Source of the DNA: Triticum aestivum
Taxonomy: Eukaryota > Streptophyta > Magnoliopsida > Poales > Poaceae
Direction: 5' to 3'
DNA: 64,000 nt
NCBI RefSeq assembly: GCF_018294505.1
Contig: NC_057808.1
Location: 355,310,696-355,374,695 of the forward strand
Within the stretch, counting starts at the first letter, position 1. Every line of letters starts with the position of its first letter. A program made the translations under genes and the position numbers. A model generated the notes under the pieces. The model saw only the letters and a program-made list of their open reading frames with translations, did not search any database and was not told the origin of the DNA. Positions 63,204 to 64,000 of this stretch are shown piece after piece.

Positions 63204-64000
63204 TTCGAGGTGGTGGACCTTGAGAGCCCCTATCATGCATTGCTTGGTCGGCCCGCGCTGGCCAAGTTTATGGCGGTCCCCCACTATGCCTACCTCAAGA
63301 TGAAGATGCCGAGCTCCAAGGGGATCCTGACCATAGCAGGAGAGTACAAGAAGTCGTCCGCCTGCGCAGCAGAGAGCAGCCGGTTAGCCGAGTCCCTCAT
63401 GATCGCGTCTGAAAAGCGGCTCCTTGACCGAGTCGTCGCAATGGCAGGCAAGCAGCCGGAAATATCACCCAACCCCAAGGAGTCGGAAGCCGAGGGCTCG
63501 TTCAAGCCTGCGAAAGAGACAAAGAAGATACCCTTGGACCCGGAGCACCCGGAGAGGCACGCTGTCATAGGAGCAAACCTTAACAGCAAATAGGAAGGCG
63601 AGCTCGTCGATTTCCTCCGTGAGAATCGGGACATCTTTGCATGGTCTCCCAAAGACATGCCGGGTGTTCTGACGGATTTCGCCAAGCACAAATTGCATGT
63701 CCGGCCTGATGCTAAGCCAGTTAGGCAGCCCTTGCGCCGCCTGTCAGAAGAGAAGAGAAGAGTTGTTGGAGAAGAGATAGCCCGACTGCTGGCAGCCGGC
63801 TTCATCATGAAAGCGTTCTTTCCAGAGTGGCTAGCCAACCCAGTCCTCGTGCTGAAGAAAAACAAGCAGTGGCGTATGTGTATTGATTATACCAGCCTCA
63901 ACAAAGCCTGCCCCAAAGACCCATTTGCTTTGCCAAGAATTGACCTAGTGATAGACTCCACAGCCGGATGTGAGCTGTTGAGTTTCTTGGATGCATACTC
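63204..64000 (+). pseudogene. Gypsy IV protease end and start of RT (runs off window)
   Basis: FEVVDLESPYHALLGRPALA (end of protease), KFMAVPHYAYLKMKMPSSKG, then a linker; a TAG at 63591; then EGELVDFLRENRDIFAWSPK, KLHVRPDAKPVRQPLRRLSE, PVLVLKKNKQWRMCIDYTSL and ALPRIDLVIDSTAGCELLSF, ending in LDAYS at the window edge. These are RT fingers and the first catalytic Asp region of a Tat-like gypsy element. The frame is the same on both sides of the stop. Confidence 0.75.

Overview
The window looks like intergenic DNA from a large grass genome, most probably Triticeae (wheat, Aegilops, barley or a relative). The reasons are LTRs of the BARE/Angela copia type, Athila-type gypsy elements with tRNA-Asp primer sites, CACTA termini that start CACTACAA, Stowaway MITEs with TA target duplications, and a Helitron end. 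All family names come from sequence recognition; no database was searched. I see no intact single-copy host gene, and nearly every coding segment belongs to a mobile element.

Layout. 1-5.9 kb: a Helitron 3' end, a decayed GC-rich coding-like block, a CATGCA-rich minisatellite and a tandem-duplicated segment carrying a SINE. 5.9-15.7 kb: one degenerate plus-strand gene. Its 3' exons resemble the plant Ptta/En/Spm 'Transposase_24' domain, and its 5' half is a tandem array of about nine duplicated exon-plus-intron units. The 3' end of a CACTA element (15.7-17.2 kb) follows directly in the same orientation, so the gene is probably the TNPA-like gene of that element. 17.2-34.2 kb: a BARE/Angela 5' LTR is split by a 13 kb minus-strand Athila-type element (18464-31476, TSD GTGAC). 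That element carries two unusually long solo LTRs (18536-21273, TSD GTATT; 24103-27996, TSD TTTCA), and a second CACTA terminus follows. 34.2-46.4 kb: a gypsy pol fragment is split by a solo BARE/Angela LTR (TSD GGTTC). That LTR is in turn split by a second, gag-pol bearing Athila element, whose pol holds a Stowaway MITE. 46.4-58 kb: LTR-like remnants, a MITE, a LINE-like retroposon and long AT-rich repeat arrays. 58-64 kb: a LINE ORF1 fragment, a short gypsy LTR with leader, and the 5' part (LTR, PBS, gag, protease, start of RT) of a Tat-like gypsy element that runs off the right edge.

The main points for a second look are these: (1) the tandem exon-intron array in the CACTA-associated gene; (2) two related long solo LTRs that each carry a split, intron-containing short ORF encoding an acidic peptide, one with a GC-AG intron that splices in frame; (3) a nested GC-rich hairpin plus TATA box that occurs in the Athila LTRs and again inside the element, just upstream of its 3' ORF, as if a second promoter; and (4) clean target-site duplications that give an ordered insertion history.
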